NCBI GenBank assembly: GCA_029858505.1 | Contig: JAOUEW010000001.1 | Location: 248,001-312,000 of the forward strand | DNA: 64,000 nucleotides | From: Deltaproteobacteria bacterium | Lineage (GTDB): Bacteria; SAR324; JACQKK01 | Reading direction: 5' to 3' | Translations under genes and position numbers: made by a program | Shown here: positions 52,115 to 60,681 of the stretch, piece by piece | How the letters are laid out: every line of letters begins with the position of its first letter | Numbering within the stretch: position 1 is the first letter of the stretch | The notes under the pieces: model-generated | The model's database searches: none | What the model was told of the DNA's origin: nothing | Seen by the model: only the letters and a program-made list of their open reading frames with translations

Positions 52115-52139
52115 ACCGCAACCCTTTGGAACACGAACC

Positions 52140-52535
52140 ATGTTCACCTCGATTCTAATTGTTCATACCCTGATTTGCCTGTTGATCATTTTTGTGGTGC
52201 TGCTGCAAACGGGTCGCGGCGCCGAGCTGGGCGCGGCCTTTGGCAGCATGGGGCAGGCCACCTTTTCACGGGGGCGGCTCACGTTTATTTCCAAGTTCAC
52301 CTGGGGTTTGGCGGTGTTGTTTGCCTGCACCTCGGTGGGGCTCACCCTCCTTTCCAGCCAGCAGCACAAAGGTTCCATTCTGTCGCCCGACGTTCAGCCG
52401 TCGGAAGCCATGCCTGTGCAGGGTTTTCCTGGTCAACCGGCGGCTCCGGGTCAGCCAGCCCCTTCCGCCCTTCCTCAAACCCAGGCTCCGGCTTCTCCGC
52501 TGGCTCCCCAGGCCGCCCCGGCCCCGGTGCAATAA
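52140..52535 (+). CDS. secG: Protein translocase subunit SecG
   Basis: 131 residues. Two TM helices (LIVHTLICLLIIFVVLLQ and FTWGLAVLFACTSVGLTLL) around the signature QTGRGAELGAAFGSMGQATFSRG; then a Pro/Ala/Gln-rich tail of about 50 residues, longer than in E. coli. Component of SecYEG. Confidence 0.95.
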   Translation: MFTSILIVHTLICLLIIFVVLLQTGRGAELGAAFGSMGQATFSRGRLTFISKFTWGLAVLFACTSVGLTLLSSQQHKGSILSPDVQPSEAMPVQGFPGQPAAPGQPAPSALPQTQAPASPLAPQAAPAPVQ

Positions 52536-52570
52536 CCGCAATAACCTTGCGCTAAGCCCATCCGCTCCCA

Positions 52571-52613
52571 AGCCCTGGCCTGCGTTCGTGTAACGCTGGC
52601 CAGGGCTGTTTTG
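52571..52613 (+). terminator. Terminator-like hairpin after secG
   Basis: AGCCCTGGCC at 52571-52580 pairs with GGCCAGGGCT at 52598-52607, followed by GTTTTG. The short T-run makes it moderate rather than strong. Confidence 0.65.
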
Positions 52614-52729
52614 TAGGAGGGTTTGAATTCTCTTTACCCCGCCCACAAAATGGCTTACTAATAAGCCATATCCAATCATCAAACATTGTTATACCTTTCC
52701 GGCTTTTCCTGGGGGAAAAGGATGGAAAC

Positions 52730-53893
52730 GTGGTTCAACATGGCGAAAAGACAGGGGTAGTGAAGATGGGGGGGGCGGTGTATTTGGCTCACCCGGTGCC
52801 GCAGGAGGTGAACCAAGTGTGGGCCGAATGGAAGGTTTCTGCCGGAGACGGGGTGCTGGTTCTGTTGGCGGAGGGATCCCAAGAGGCCGTGGCGGGGTTG
52901 CAACAGGCCGCCCGCGACGCCGGGATGGAACTGGCGGGGGGGGTGTTTCCTGAACTGGTGGTGCAGGGGGCCTTTGTGAAAACCGGCGCGGTGTTGGTGC
53001 GCTTGCCGAAACCCTTCCGCTTCCTGCTGACCGACGGCATGGCGGGCCCCCTGGCCGAATGGGAACCCAAGGCCGAAGAAGTGGCCGGGGGGTTGGAAAC
53101 CCTGGTGCGGGGCCTGCCAAACCCCACCCTGTTCTTCATGGTGGATGCCCAGGTGGTGTCGACGGCTTCTCTGTTAGACCGGATTTATTTGCGGGTGGGG
53201 CGGCAGGCCCGCTATGTGGGGGTGAGCGTGGGCAGCGAAAGTTTTACTCCCATGAACTGCCTGTTCGACCGGGAGCGGCTGCTGGGGAGCGGGCTTTTGG
53301 CCCTGGCCCTGCCGGGGCTGCCCTCGGCCCGGTTAAGCCATGGCTACCGCCCGCCCAAGGTGGTCATCCACGCCACCTCGACCTGCCAGAACCGCGTCAA
53401 TACCATCAACTGGGAACCCGCCTTTGCCGTGTATGCCCGCTTGGCCAAGGAGCAATACGGGGTAGACATTCACAAAGAAAATTTTTATCAAATGTCCGTT
53501 CACTTTCCGTTTGGATTGATGCTGATGGACGGCACCGTGCTGGTGCGCATCCCCGTTCAATTAACCGATGAAGGGCATTTGTATTGCGTGGGGGAAATTC
53601 CGGAAAACGCGCTGCTGACCCTGCTGCAGGCCCCAGAGCAAAACCTGATGGAATCGGTGGAAACCCTGGCGGGGGGCATGAACCAAGACGGATGGAAACG
53701 GGCCCTGACCTTCTATTGCGCCGGGCGGCGGATGCACCTGGGGGCCAGCCAGGCCACCGCCGAATTAAACGCCCTGGGGGGCGGCGGCCGGGAAATGGTG
53801 GGGGCCTTGACCCTGGGCGAAATTGGTCATGAACGGGAGGGGGGTTATCCCCATTTTCACAACGGGGCGGTGGTGTGCGCCCCCTGGATTTAA
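52730..53893 (+). CDS. FIST domain sensory protein
   Basis: 387 residues, GTG start 52730 after AAGGA. FIST_N (about 30-190: GVFPELVVQGAFVKTGAVLV, GLPNPTLFFMVDAQ, LLDRIYLRVGRQARYVGVSVGSES) and FIST_C (about 210-385: EPAFAVYARLAKEQYGVD, FPFGLMLMDGTVLVRIP). FIST domains bind small ligands, possibly amino acids. The stop is four bases before the start of the PAS histidine kinase, so the two form a two-gene sensor unit. Confidence 0.9.
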   Translation: MVQHGEKTGVVKMGGAVYLAHPVPQEVNQVWAEWKVSAGDGVLVLLAEGSQEAVAGLQQAARDAGMELAGGVFPELVVQGAFVKTGAVLVRLPKPFRFLLTDGMAGPLAEWEPKAEEVAGGLETLVRGLPNPTLFFMVDAQVVSTASLLDRIYLRVGRQARYVGVSVGSESFTPMNCLFDRERLLGSGLLALALPGLPSARLSHGYRPPKVVIHATSTCQNRVNTINWEPAFAVYARLAKEQYGVDIHKENFYQMSVHFPFGLMLMDGTVLVRIPVQLTDEGHLYCVGEIPENALLTLLQAPEQNLMESVETLAGGMNQDGWKRALTFYCAGRRMHLGASQATAELNALGGGGREMVGALTLGEIGHEREGGYPHFHNGAVVCAPWI

Positions 53894-53897
53894 GGGC

Positions 53898-55898
53898 ATG
53901 GATTCTCCCTACATTCTAACCGTGTTGTACGACCTAGCGCTGGTGATGGGGGGAGAAACCGGGTCCCGGCCCCTGGTGAACCGGTTTTTGCAGCGGTTGA
54001 TGTATCACACCGCCCTGCCCAGCGGCCTATTTTTTTCTTGGGAGGGAAAACCCTCCTCCCACCGGGCCAGGATGGAGACCGCCCTGGGAGACCCCCTGCT
54101 GGCGGTGCTGGCGGGCCATTCCATTTCTGTTCCGGCGGGCTTTCCCCCGGCCCAGGCTGGGGTGGTGGGCCATCCCCAGTGGCTTTCTAGCCTGCTGGGA
54201 GAGGGCCACCCCTACACGTTCTTTCTGGCCGTGCCGGTTCCCCAACAAGGTTTTTTCTTGCTTCTGTCTCCCTCCCCGCTGCCCGTGGACCCCGTGCTGG
54301 GGCCAGCCATGGCCCCTTTGCTAGGGAACTTTTCCCGAGCGCTGGAACTGTGCCGGACGCACGACGAGGCCACCCAGCGCCTATTGGCCGAGCGGGAACA
54401 CGCGCGATTTCTCTCCGCCCGCTTTGCCCAGGCCCTGGATGCCGCCCCCGACGCCATTTTTCTGTTCCAATTTCACCCCCCCCGGGTGATGGAATTTAAC
54501 GCTGCCACCGTGGATATGACTGGCTATGCACCGGAGGATTTGGCCCTGTGCCCCCCTGGAGACCTGCTGCCGGATTTGGGGGAGGATTTTTGGTTGGAGC
54601 ACCATGCATCTGTTGGGCCGGGGCAGCCGGTGAATACCCGGTTGAAGCGCAAAGATGGCGTGTTGATTCCGGTGGAGTTGACCATGACCCAGACCCTGGG
54701 AGAAGACGGCACCCGCACCGGGGTGGTGGTGGCCAGGGATATTTCCCGGCGGGACGCGGCGGAAAACCAAGCGCGGTTGTTGTCACTGGCTTTGGACCAA
54801 GCCAACGAAGCGGTGGCCATCACCGACCGGAAGGGACTGGTGCATTACGTCAACATGGCGTTTACCCGGGTGACCGGCTACTCCGCTGGAGAGGTTTCTG
54901 GCCAGCCCCTGGCCATGCTCCAGGAAAAGGAGCTGCATTCTCAGTATGAGGAAATCCGGGCGGTGTTGGAGCAGGGGATTCCCTGGCAGGGGCGGGTGCA
55001 GGTGCGGCGAAAGATGGGAGACACCTACCCGGCCAGGGTGTCTTTTGCCCCCGTGGCCGACGCCCCCACCCAGGGCGGTTTGGAATCCGCTCAGCACTTT
55101 GTGGTGATTCACGAAGACTTGAGCGAGGTGGAACGGCTGGAGGAAAGATTCCGCCAGGCCCAAAAAATGGAAGCGGTGGGCACCCTGGCCGGGGGAGTGG
55201 CCCATGACTTTAACAACATGCTCACCGGCATTAAGGGCAACCTGCAGTTGGCCATGGAGCGAACGGCGGGCAACGACGCGGCCCAAAAAAACCTAGAGCG
55301 GATCGCCCGCATTTCCGAGCGAGCGGCCCAGCTGGTGCAGCAATTGCTGGTGTTTGCCCGCAAGCGCCCCGCCCGGATGGAGCGGGTGTCTTTCCACGCC
55401 TTGGTGAATGAAACCATGGGGCTGTTTCAGGCCTCTTTACCCTCGTCCATCGGTCTGCGGTTGGATTTGCCTTCCGACGCCATGTTGATTACGGGAGATT
55501 TTTTGCAGCTGCAGCAGCTGATGGTGAACTTAATCCACAACGCCCGTGACGCCTTGGAAAACCGGGACGACCCGATCATTCATGTGCGGGCCCGGCGGCT
55601 GACCCCCCACGGGGAATTTTTCGCCCGCCACCCCAAGGCCCGCCGGGGTCCGTTGGTCTGTCTGACGGTCTCTGACAATGGGGCGGGGGTAGAGCCCCAG
55701 TTGCTGGATAAAATCTTCGACCCGTTCTTTAGCACCAAAGAAGTGGGCAGGGGCACGGGCTTGGGGCTGGCCATGGTGTATGGCGCGGTGCAGGCCCACC
55801 AGGGGGCGGTGGAGGTGGAAAGCAAGCACGGTCAGGGTACGGCTTTTCATGTGTACCTGCCCCTGTTGGAGGAAGATTCCAATCAGAACCAAGTTTGA
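53898..55898 (+). CDS. PAS-domain sensor histidine kinase
   Basis: 666 residues from ATG 53898. Residues 1-~185 are an unrecognised input region. Two PAS domains follow (about 190-310, [12 protein letters not shown]...MTGYAPEDL and about 315-430, [19 protein letters not shown]). HisKA with phospho-His in [15 protein letters not shown], then HATPase_c ([53 protein letters not shown]). No receiver domain on the protein and no response regulator adjacent, so the partner is elsewhere. Coupled with FIST gene. Confidence 0.93.
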   Translation: MDSPYILTVLYDLALVMGGETGSRPLVNRFLQRLMYHTALPSGLFFSWEGKPSSHRARMETALGDPLLAVLAGHSISVPAGFPPAQAGVVGHPQWLSSLLGEGHPYTFFLAVPVPQQGFFLLLSPSPLPVDPVLGPAMAPLLGNFSRALELCRTHDEATQRLLAEREHARFLSARFAQALDAAPDAIFLFQFHPPRVMEFNAATVDMTGYAPEDLALCPPGDLLPDLGEDFWLEHHASVGPGQPVNTRLKRKDGVLIPVELTMTQTLGEDGTRTGVVVARDISRRDAAENQARLLSLALDQANEAVAITDRKGLVHYVNMAFTRVTGYSAGEVSGQPLAMLQEKELHSQYEEIRAVLEQGIPWQGRVQVRRKMGDTYPARVSFAPVADAPTQGGLESAQHFVVIHEDLSEVERLEERFRQAQKMEAVGTLAGGVAHDFNNMLTGIKGNLQLAMERTAGNDAAQKNLERIARISERAAQLVQQLLVFARKRPARMERVSFHALVNETMGLFQASLPSSIGLRLDLPSDAMLITGDFLQLQQLMVNLIHNARDALENRDDPIIHVRARRLTPHGEFFARHPKARRGPLVCLTVSDNGAGVEPQLLDKIFDPFFSTKEVGRGTGLGLAMVYGAVQAHQGAVEVESKHGQGTAFHVYLPLLEEDSNQNQV

Positions 55899-56024
55899 CC
55901 CGGTAAGGCACAGGGAAACCTTTGTGGAACTTATTTTTTCCCATCCCCCTGCCCCCTTCCCTGGGGGAAGGGGGTTGATTTGGGGGGGGCTTCGCCCCCC
56001 CTGCCCCCTTTTCAGGGCAATCAT

Positions 56025-56136
56025 CCTGTTGACGCAATCCTGTTGACGCAATCCTGTTGACGCAATCCTGTTGACGCAATCCTGTTGACGCAATCCTGTT
56101 GACGCAATCCTGTTGCCGAAATCCTGTTGACGCAGT
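56025..56136. repeat. Tandem array, eight 14-bp units
   Basis: Unit CCTGTTGACGCAAT. Six perfect units from 56025 to 56108, one variant with three substitutions at 56109-56122 and a last one at 56123-56136 with an A-to-G change. Located in the 500-base gap after the histidine kinase gene. Not a CRISPR: no spacers. Confidence 0.95.
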
Positions 56137-56303
56137 GGTTTCTTCCTGCCCCTGCTGGGGGAAGATTCTGACCGCAGCCAGGTAGAAGACTGGACGGCCA
56201 TAGGGGATAGATGGGGGTGTGAGCTAGGGGATAGTGCGGGGACTGTGCTGGAGGATAGTGCTGGCGGGCTGTAACGGGATGGCACTGGAGACATGGGGGC
56301 AAA

Positions 56304-56337
56304 CCGGCGGCGATTCACCGCCGGTGCTTTGTTATTT
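56304..56337 (+). terminator. Possible terminator downstream of the FIST-kinase unit
   Basis: CCGGCGG at 56304-56310 pairs with CCGCCGG at 56318-56324, followed by TGCTTTGTTATTTT. It lies 400 bases after the kinase stop, so the 14-bp array would be in the 3' UTR. The preceding stretch 55899-56303 has no recognised gene. Confidence 0.55.
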
Positions 56338-56396
56338 TACTTTCTGTGTTTCTTTCCGATATTTTTCTGTGCCGCTTCTACGAAGGTTCTTCCGGG

Positions 56397-56789
56397 TTAT
56401 TCTCCCACGATGGCGTCCGCCTCGATTTCCACCAGAATGTGGGGGTCAATCATGGCCACCTGCACCAGCGAAGTGGCGGGGGGAAAGGCCCCCACGGCTT
56501 GGGCGTGGGCCCGGCCGATGTCCTCCCAGTGGTTCATGTCGGCCACGAAAATCCGGGTGCGCACAATGTCGCTCAGGTCTCCGCCCAGTTCCTTCAGGGC
56601 TTTTTGAATAATCACAAAGCAGCGCTGGGTTTGGGTAAAGGGGTCGTTCAGCCCGGCAATCTTGCCGTCGTCGCCCACCGGGGCGGTGCCAGACACGGCG
56701 ATGAAGTTTCCCTTGCGAACGGCGCGGGCGTAACCCACTTTGGGTTCCCAAGAGGAACCGGAGAAAAAACGCTTGGTGGTCATGGACAT
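56397..56789 (-). CDS. RidA/YjgF family protein lacking the catalytic arginine
   Basis: 130 residues from ATG 56789 (MSMTTKRF). Rid fold: GNFIAVSGTAPVGDDGKIAG, TQRCFVIIQKALKELGGDLSDIVRTRIFVADM, PPATSLVQVAMIDPHILVEIEADAI. In RidA the position after VxVA is Arg, needed for imine hydrolysis; here it is Met. It thus fits the Rid subfamilies without deaminase activity. Role unknown. A single gene. Confidence 0.85.
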   Translation of the reverse strand: MSMTTKRFFSGSSWEPKVGYARAVRKGNFIAVSGTAPVGDDGKIAGLNDPFTQTQRCFVIIQKALKELGGDLSDIVRTRIFVADMNHWEDIGRAHAQAVGAFPPATSLVQVAMIDPHILVEIEADAIVGE

Positions 56790-57051
56790 TCCAAGAATCA
56801 GGGTGAAAATAGCGTGAAGATGAAGGAACCTCCCGGCCTGAAAAGACCGGAAAACAGGGTAATGCCAAACGGGGAAAAAATCAAAGCGGCCCAAACTGGG
56901 CCAAACGGGTTTCAGGGGAAGGGTTGTTGAAAAGTTTTCCCTTGAGATAGGGTGGTCTGGCTATGGAAAATGATTTCGAGACGGTGACCTATCCATCGTG
57001 AGCCGGGGGGCAAGCCCCCATGAAGTCAACTTGTTTGAAGCGGAACTTTTG

Positions 57052-58068
57052 ATGAACCGATCTTCTTGCCAATGGTGCAATCTCCAGCGCTTGTTATTTT
57101 TACTGGTGCTGGTGGTTGCCTGGGGCCCTGGGCCAGCTTTTGGGCAGACCCCGACAAAGCCCTCTGCCACAGAAAAAAAACAGGCCCAGACGTCCGCTCA
57201 GAAATCCCCCCAGAAACCGGCCCCCAAGAAAAAGCCCAAACCGGTGAACAAAGAGCCGGTGTTTCTGGTGCCCCCCGGTTACAGCAAAAAGAAAAGTTAC
57301 CCCCTGCTGGTGGCCATGCCCTACACCGGGGGCACGGCCCGAAACTTTGTGGAGTATTACCTGTTCACCGAACACAACCCCAAAAAGTCTCCTCAAAAAA
57401 AATGGGAAAAAACCCTGACAGACCTGTACCCAGACCCCAAGGTGCGAAGCCAGCGGGGGTTTGTCATCATGCTGCCCTATGGCAAGGGCAGCACGGCGGA
57501 ACATTCTCCCGCTGGATTTGCCGCGGCCATCCGCCGTTACGAAAGCCGAATTTTGGGGGGAATTCAAAAGGGGAAGAAACGCATGGGGCTAAAACCCAGC
57601 AAAATCGTGCTGGCGGGGCATTCGTTGGGGGGAGACCTGACCTGGGCCATGGTGCTGCGGAACCCCAAACGTTTCACCGGAGCGTTCATCTCTGGCAGCC
57701 GCACCAGTTACTGGGAAGATCAACGGATTGAGATTTTGGCCCAGCGAAAATTCCGCATCGAATTCAACATGGGGGAACACGAAATCCCCGACCGGCTGAA
57801 CGGACTGAACGCCACCATGGAGCGGCTGACCGCCGCCGGGGTGCCCTTCCACTACAACCGGGTGCCGGGGGTGGAGCACCGCCCCCCCAGCAAGGCCGAC
57901 CTGCTCCACCAACTGGAGTACCCCTTGTTTGGCTTGGTGCCCGAACCCATGTTGAAACCAGAACCCCCGCCCACAGAAGAACCACCGGCGGATGACGCGG
58001 ATGACAGCGCCGAAGACGAAGGGGGCGAGGATGAAACCCCCCAGGGAGGGGATGGAAGTGTTCCTTAG
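57052..58068 (+). CDS. Secreted alpha/beta hydrolase (esterase or PHB-depolymerase-like)
   Basis: 338 residues from ATG 57052. A signal peptide (LLFLLVLVVAWGPGPAFG), a Lys/Pro/Gln linker to about 70, then the hydrolase domain: PLLVAMPYTGGTARNF, nucleophile elbow LAGHSLGGDLTW with Ser near 190, and a final His in GVEHRPP. The C-terminal tail is acidic (PADDADDSAEDEGGEDE). Substrate unknown; related to esterase/PHB depolymerase-type enzymes. A GTG at 56998 extends the N-terminus without benefit. Confidence 0.8.
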   Translation: MNRSSCQWCNLQRLLFLLVLVVAWGPGPAFGQTPTKPSATEKKQAQTSAQKSPQKPAPKKKPKPVNKEPVFLVPPGYSKKKSYPLLVAMPYTGGTARNFVEYYLFTEHNPKKSPQKKWEKTLTDLYPDPKVRSQRGFVIMLPYGKGSTAEHSPAGFAAAIRRYESRILGGIQKGKKRMGLKPSKIVLAGHSLGGDLTWAMVLRNPKRFTGAFISGSRTSYWEDQRIEILAQRKFRIEFNMGEHEIPDRLNGLNATMERLTAAGVPFHYNRVPGVEHRPPSKADLLHQLEYPLFGLVPEPMLKPEPPPTEEPPADDADDSAEDEGGEDETPQGGDGSVP

Positions 58069-58104
58069 GCCGGATGAACTCTCCCAAAGAGATATGCCTT
58101 CGCG

Positions 58105-58653
58105 TTAAGACAGAACTTCATAGCAATCTTGGGTGTACCCGTTGGGGTAAGCCCGGCTTTCTACCCGCTTTAGCCAAATGTCCTCCGGCACCGCCCCGAA
58201 CAATGGCCGCCCCCGCCCCAGCAGCACGGGAATGCGGGTGAGGATCATGCGGCCTACCAAGCCTGCCCACAGGAACCGCCGGATGGTCTCTCCCCCATCC
58301 ACATACACATGCTTGGCCCCTTGGCCTCCCAGGGTCGAGAGAATTTCTGCTGGGGTGCCCGCCAGGGTGAACACGCTGGAAGACAACTCCGGGGGAATGC
58401 TCACCGGCTTGGTGGCCAGCACCACCACCCGCTTGCCTTCATAGGGCCAGGGCCGAAAGTCCCGCACGGTCTCAAAGGTGAGTCGCCCCATCACCAGGGT
58501 GTCTATGGTTCGCATGAAGGCGCCGTAGCCACAGTCTTCCCCCGGCGGGTTGGCTTCGTTGGCTTGGTCCAGCCAGTCCAGGCCGCCGTCCTCTCGGGCA
58601 ATGAAGCCATCTACGCTAACGGCGATAAATACGGATGCTTTGGGCAGGGTCAT
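58105..58653 (-). CDS. RibD C-terminal/dihydrofolate reductase-family protein
   Basis: 182 residues from ATG 58653. SVDGFIAREDGGLDWL, MGRLTFETV, RVVVLATKPVS, HVYVDGGETIRRFLWAGLVGRMILTRIPVLLGRGRPLF match the YyaP/YwjB-like NADPH-dependent reductase group. Substrate unknown. Last gene in a minus-strand run with the cupin and Cdd1-like genes. Confidence 0.85.
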   Translation of the reverse strand: MTLPKASVFIAVSVDGFIAREDGGLDWLDQANEANPPGEDCGYGAFMRTIDTLVMGRLTFETVRDFRPWPYEGKRVVVLATKPVSIPPELSSSVFTLAGTPAEILSTLGGQGAKHVYVDGGETIRRFLWAGLVGRMILTRIPVLLGRGRPLFGAVPEDIWLKRVESRAYPNGYTQDCYEVLS

Positions 58654-58660
58654 GGTGTTC

Positions 58661-58942
58661 TCATCCTCGCTTGTAACCATACAGCCACCGTGATGTACCC
58701 CGCCCCCGGTTGCGCACGCTGTGGGTCACCTCCGCCGGAATGAACACTTCCTCCCCCGGCGCTGGGCGCAGCACCTGGCCGTTCATCTCCACCTCCACCT
58801 CGCCCTCCACCACCATCAGCAGTTCGTCCACCGGGTGAACGTAGCCCTCCCACACCTGCCCCGGCGGGTCCGTCCACAACCCGCAAGAAAATCCACGGGC
58901 GCGCCAATTCTCGGAGATAACGGATGGGTTTGGGGCGGGCAT
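58661..58942 (-). CDS. Single-domain cupin
   Basis: 93 residues from ATG 58942. Two cupin motifs: HPVDELLMVVEGEVEVEMNGQVLRPAPGEEVFIPAEVTHSVRN, with metal ligands partly replaced (HxxDE...H). A small regulatory or sugar-binding cupin. It sits 5 bases after the Cdd1-like stop and 7 bases before the DHFR-like start, so all three are co-transcribed. Confidence 0.8.
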   Translation of the reverse strand: MPAPNPSVISENWRARGFSCGLWTDPPGQVWEGYVHPVDELLMVVEGEVEVEMNGQVLRPAPGEEVFIPAEVTHSVRNRGRGTSRWLYGYKRG

Positions 58943-58947
58943 AGGGG

Positions 58948-59229
58948 TTATTTCGTAAGCAACATTTTCCGTTTTGAGGTGAAGGCCCACCAAGGCTTGG
59001 GCGTGCCTCCGTTCATAAAATCCACCGCCGCCATCAGGGTGTCGGCCATGCAGGGGTCGTGGCGCACGCCGGTGGCTTGATTGAGTTTTCGGTAAAGCTC
59101 CAGCCCGTCTTTCCCGATCAGTTGCTCGGGGCGAGTGATGCCCAGGGCGCGCAAGTCTTGGGCAACGGCTTTGCCGATGTTGGGAATCTGCTGAAGTTCG
59201 ACGGCTTCGGATGATTTCTTGGCTTTCAT
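58948..59229 (-). CDS. Cdd1/helix-hairpin-helix protein (pathogenicity-locus family)
   Basis: 93 residues from ATG 59229. Helix-hairpin-helix LQQIPNIGKAVAQDLRALGI, then the family pattern RPEQLIGKDGLELYRKLNQATGVRHDPCMADTLMAAVDFM and PWWAFTSKRK, all as in Cdd1. DNA-binding is likely by HhH but the function of Cdd1 is not known. First gene of a three-gene operon. Confidence 0.85.
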   Translation of the reverse strand: MKAKKSSEAVELQQIPNIGKAVAQDLRALGITRPEQLIGKDGLELYRKLNQATGVRHDPCMADTLMAAVDFMNGGTPKPWWAFTSKRKMLLTK

Positions 59230-59287
59230 AGAATTCACTTGCGGGGGTCAGGTACGGGGATAGGTTTTACCTTGTTGCCAACCTACC

Positions 59288-59324
59288 AAAACAAAACGGG
59301 TGCCGCCAGTTATGGCAGCACCCG
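59288..59324 (-). terminator. Rho-independent terminator of the HEPN-like gene
   Basis: CGGGTGCTGCC stem and its complement (59297-59324) followed on the minus strand by TTTTGTTTT. It lies 66 bases after the stop at 59390. Confidence 0.8.
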
Positions 59325-59389
59325 CGTGTGAAAGCGCGCAGGGCTTAGAAATATGGTTCAGGGAAAAAAAAATAAAATTTAGACGCACT

Positions 59390-60043
59390 CTAATACGGAT
59401 CGGGATCGTTATTTTCGAACATATAGTCCCTCGATTCATCTTGATCGATGTCTTTCAAGTTGCCAAGATATTCATTGCATCCATAAAAGTACCCATCAAC
59501 CGCCTTTATGCAATCCGCAAGTGTCGGTAGGTGTAAACGGTCATAATCGGCTGGAACAGGATTTCCCTTCGTATCAACGGGGTATCGAAAGGAAAAAGAA
59601 TTGGGGTCAATTTTTGCAAACTCAAGGATGTTCTCTTTAACTACGTGATCGCTTTCTGTTAAGTCAAACTTGTTAAGCTCCAACACTTTCATGAATTCCT
59701 TCCAAAGTGTGCCGAGGCAGTGGCTTTTCCAATTGGCTTCAATGCCGACAATAGGGCCATATTCTGCCAACAGATACTTAAGCCATAACTCCAAGAAATG
59801 GCGATAGTTGAAGATTATCGGGAAGACAAGTGAGTCTCTCATATGGTGCTCACTCACTGATTTGTCTACCATCAGGTCAGCAGCTTCCTTGTAGCCTTGG
59901 ATCATCCGTTCAAACCGAAATGCACCTGTGATGTTGGCGTTGTCGTGTGGGTCGTCGGCTACGGCAAATAGCTTATCGCCTTTTGTGGGCCATCGGATTT
60001 CAGATGCCGATAAAAGATATTCGCCCGATTTATCATTGGTCAT
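59390..60043 (-). CDS. HEPN-like hypothetical protein, AT-rich
   Basis: 217 residues, ATG 60043. A helical protein with NYRHFLELWLKYLLAEYG and a SHCLGTLWKEFMKVLE helix, patterns seen in HEPN-like nucleotide/RNA-binding toxins, followed by SFSFRYPVDTKGNPV. The gene is much lower in GC than its neighbours, suggesting transfer. No nucleotidyltransferase partner. A terminator follows. HEPN is a tentative call; the family is otherwise unknown to me. Confidence 0.55.
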   Translation of the reverse strand: MTNDKSGEYLLSASEIRWPTKGDKLFAVADDPHDNANITGAFRFERMIQGYKEAADLMVDKSVSEHHMRDSLVFPIIFNYRHFLELWLKYLLAEYGPIVGIEANWKSHCLGTLWKEFMKVLELNKFDLTESDHVVKENILEFAKIDPNSFSFRYPVDTKGNPVPADYDRLHLPTLADCIKAVDGYFYGCNEYLGNLKDIDQDESRDYMFENNDPDPY

Positions 60044-60165
60044 ATCTTTCCCCGTCTAAAAGGTTTCTTCACGTCCGTTCCTCCTCTACAAGGATCCGGA
60101 TTCTAATGGCATTCTCTCATCAGAGATTGGTGGTCTGGTACCTTCACTGTTTGTTGGCATTAGGG

Positions 60166-60405
60166 TTATTTATTCTTCCAGTAGGGGGCGAAGCCAATCA
60201 TTTTCGATAAACACCACGCCACCAGTTTGTTGTGGCCGCCGTGGACCATGCCAGCGTAGGCCTTTTTTTGAAACGCACCGAGCGTCATTCCTTCGGCCAA
60301 CAGCTTCCCGTTGACATAACAATTGCTGCAATACTTCTCCGAGCCGCTTTCTTTGGAGTCTTTTGCCAGCGGCATCATGCAGCACTCGCAGTTTTTTGCT
60401 TTCAT
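60166..60405 (-). CDS. Small zinc-ribbon protein
   Basis: 79 residues from ATG 60405 (RBS AGAGGAAAA). Cys positions CECCMMPL and YCSNCY form a zinc ribbon of the putative zinc-ribbon type (PF12674-like), followed by a helical C-terminus AYAGMVHGGHNKLVAWCLSKMIGFAPYW. Often near glyoxalase or AraC genes, and here a VOC remnant lies just upstream. Confidence 0.8.
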   Translation of the reverse strand: MKAKNCECCMMPLAKDSKESGSEKYCSNCYVNGKLLAEGMTLGAFQKKAYAGMVHGGHNKLVAWCLSKMIGFAPYWKNK

Positions 60406-60455
60406 GCTTTTCCTCTGGAGTCTAATTTTTAAGGCCAACCGTTTTCGGGTGGGGG

Positions 60456-60601
60456 TTATTTATGGCAAACCACTTCAATGTTGTGGCCGTCTGGGTCCCA
60501 CACAAAGGCCCCGTAGTAGGTGGGGTGATCATGAGGGCGGCCTGGTAAAACGGCAGGCTTTTTTTCAGGTCGCTTACGTTGATGCCGGTGTGGTCAATCA
60601 T
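60456..60601 (-). pseudogene. VOC/glyoxalase-like gene with internal deletion
   Basis: The minus strand starts with MIDHTGINVSDLKKSLPFYQAAL, the N-terminal beta-alpha unit of a vicinal-oxygen-chelate protein. The downstream part encodes HPTYYGAFVWDPDGHNIEVVCHK, the family's C-terminal end, but in another frame. About 250 bases of the middle are missing, with a frameshift at the junction near 60530. It cannot make a complete protein. It sits between ssrA and the zinc-ribbon gene. Confidence 0.85.
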
Positions 60602-60626
60602 GGGGTCTCCCGCAGGCGGGGAACAG

Positions 60627-60655
60627 AAAAAAAGGCCAACGAAAAATCGTTGGCC
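60627..60655 (-). terminator. tmRNA terminator
   Basis: GGCCAACGA stem with its complement TCGTTGGCC and then seven T residues on the minus strand, 27 bases downstream of the tmRNA 3' end. Confidence 0.9.
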
Positions 60656-60681
60656 TTGTGGAAACCTGCAACAGAAGAAAA

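Noticed and set aside
56025-56136. Possible CRISPR array
   Set aside because: The 14-base units are head to tail without spacers, and no cas genes are present.
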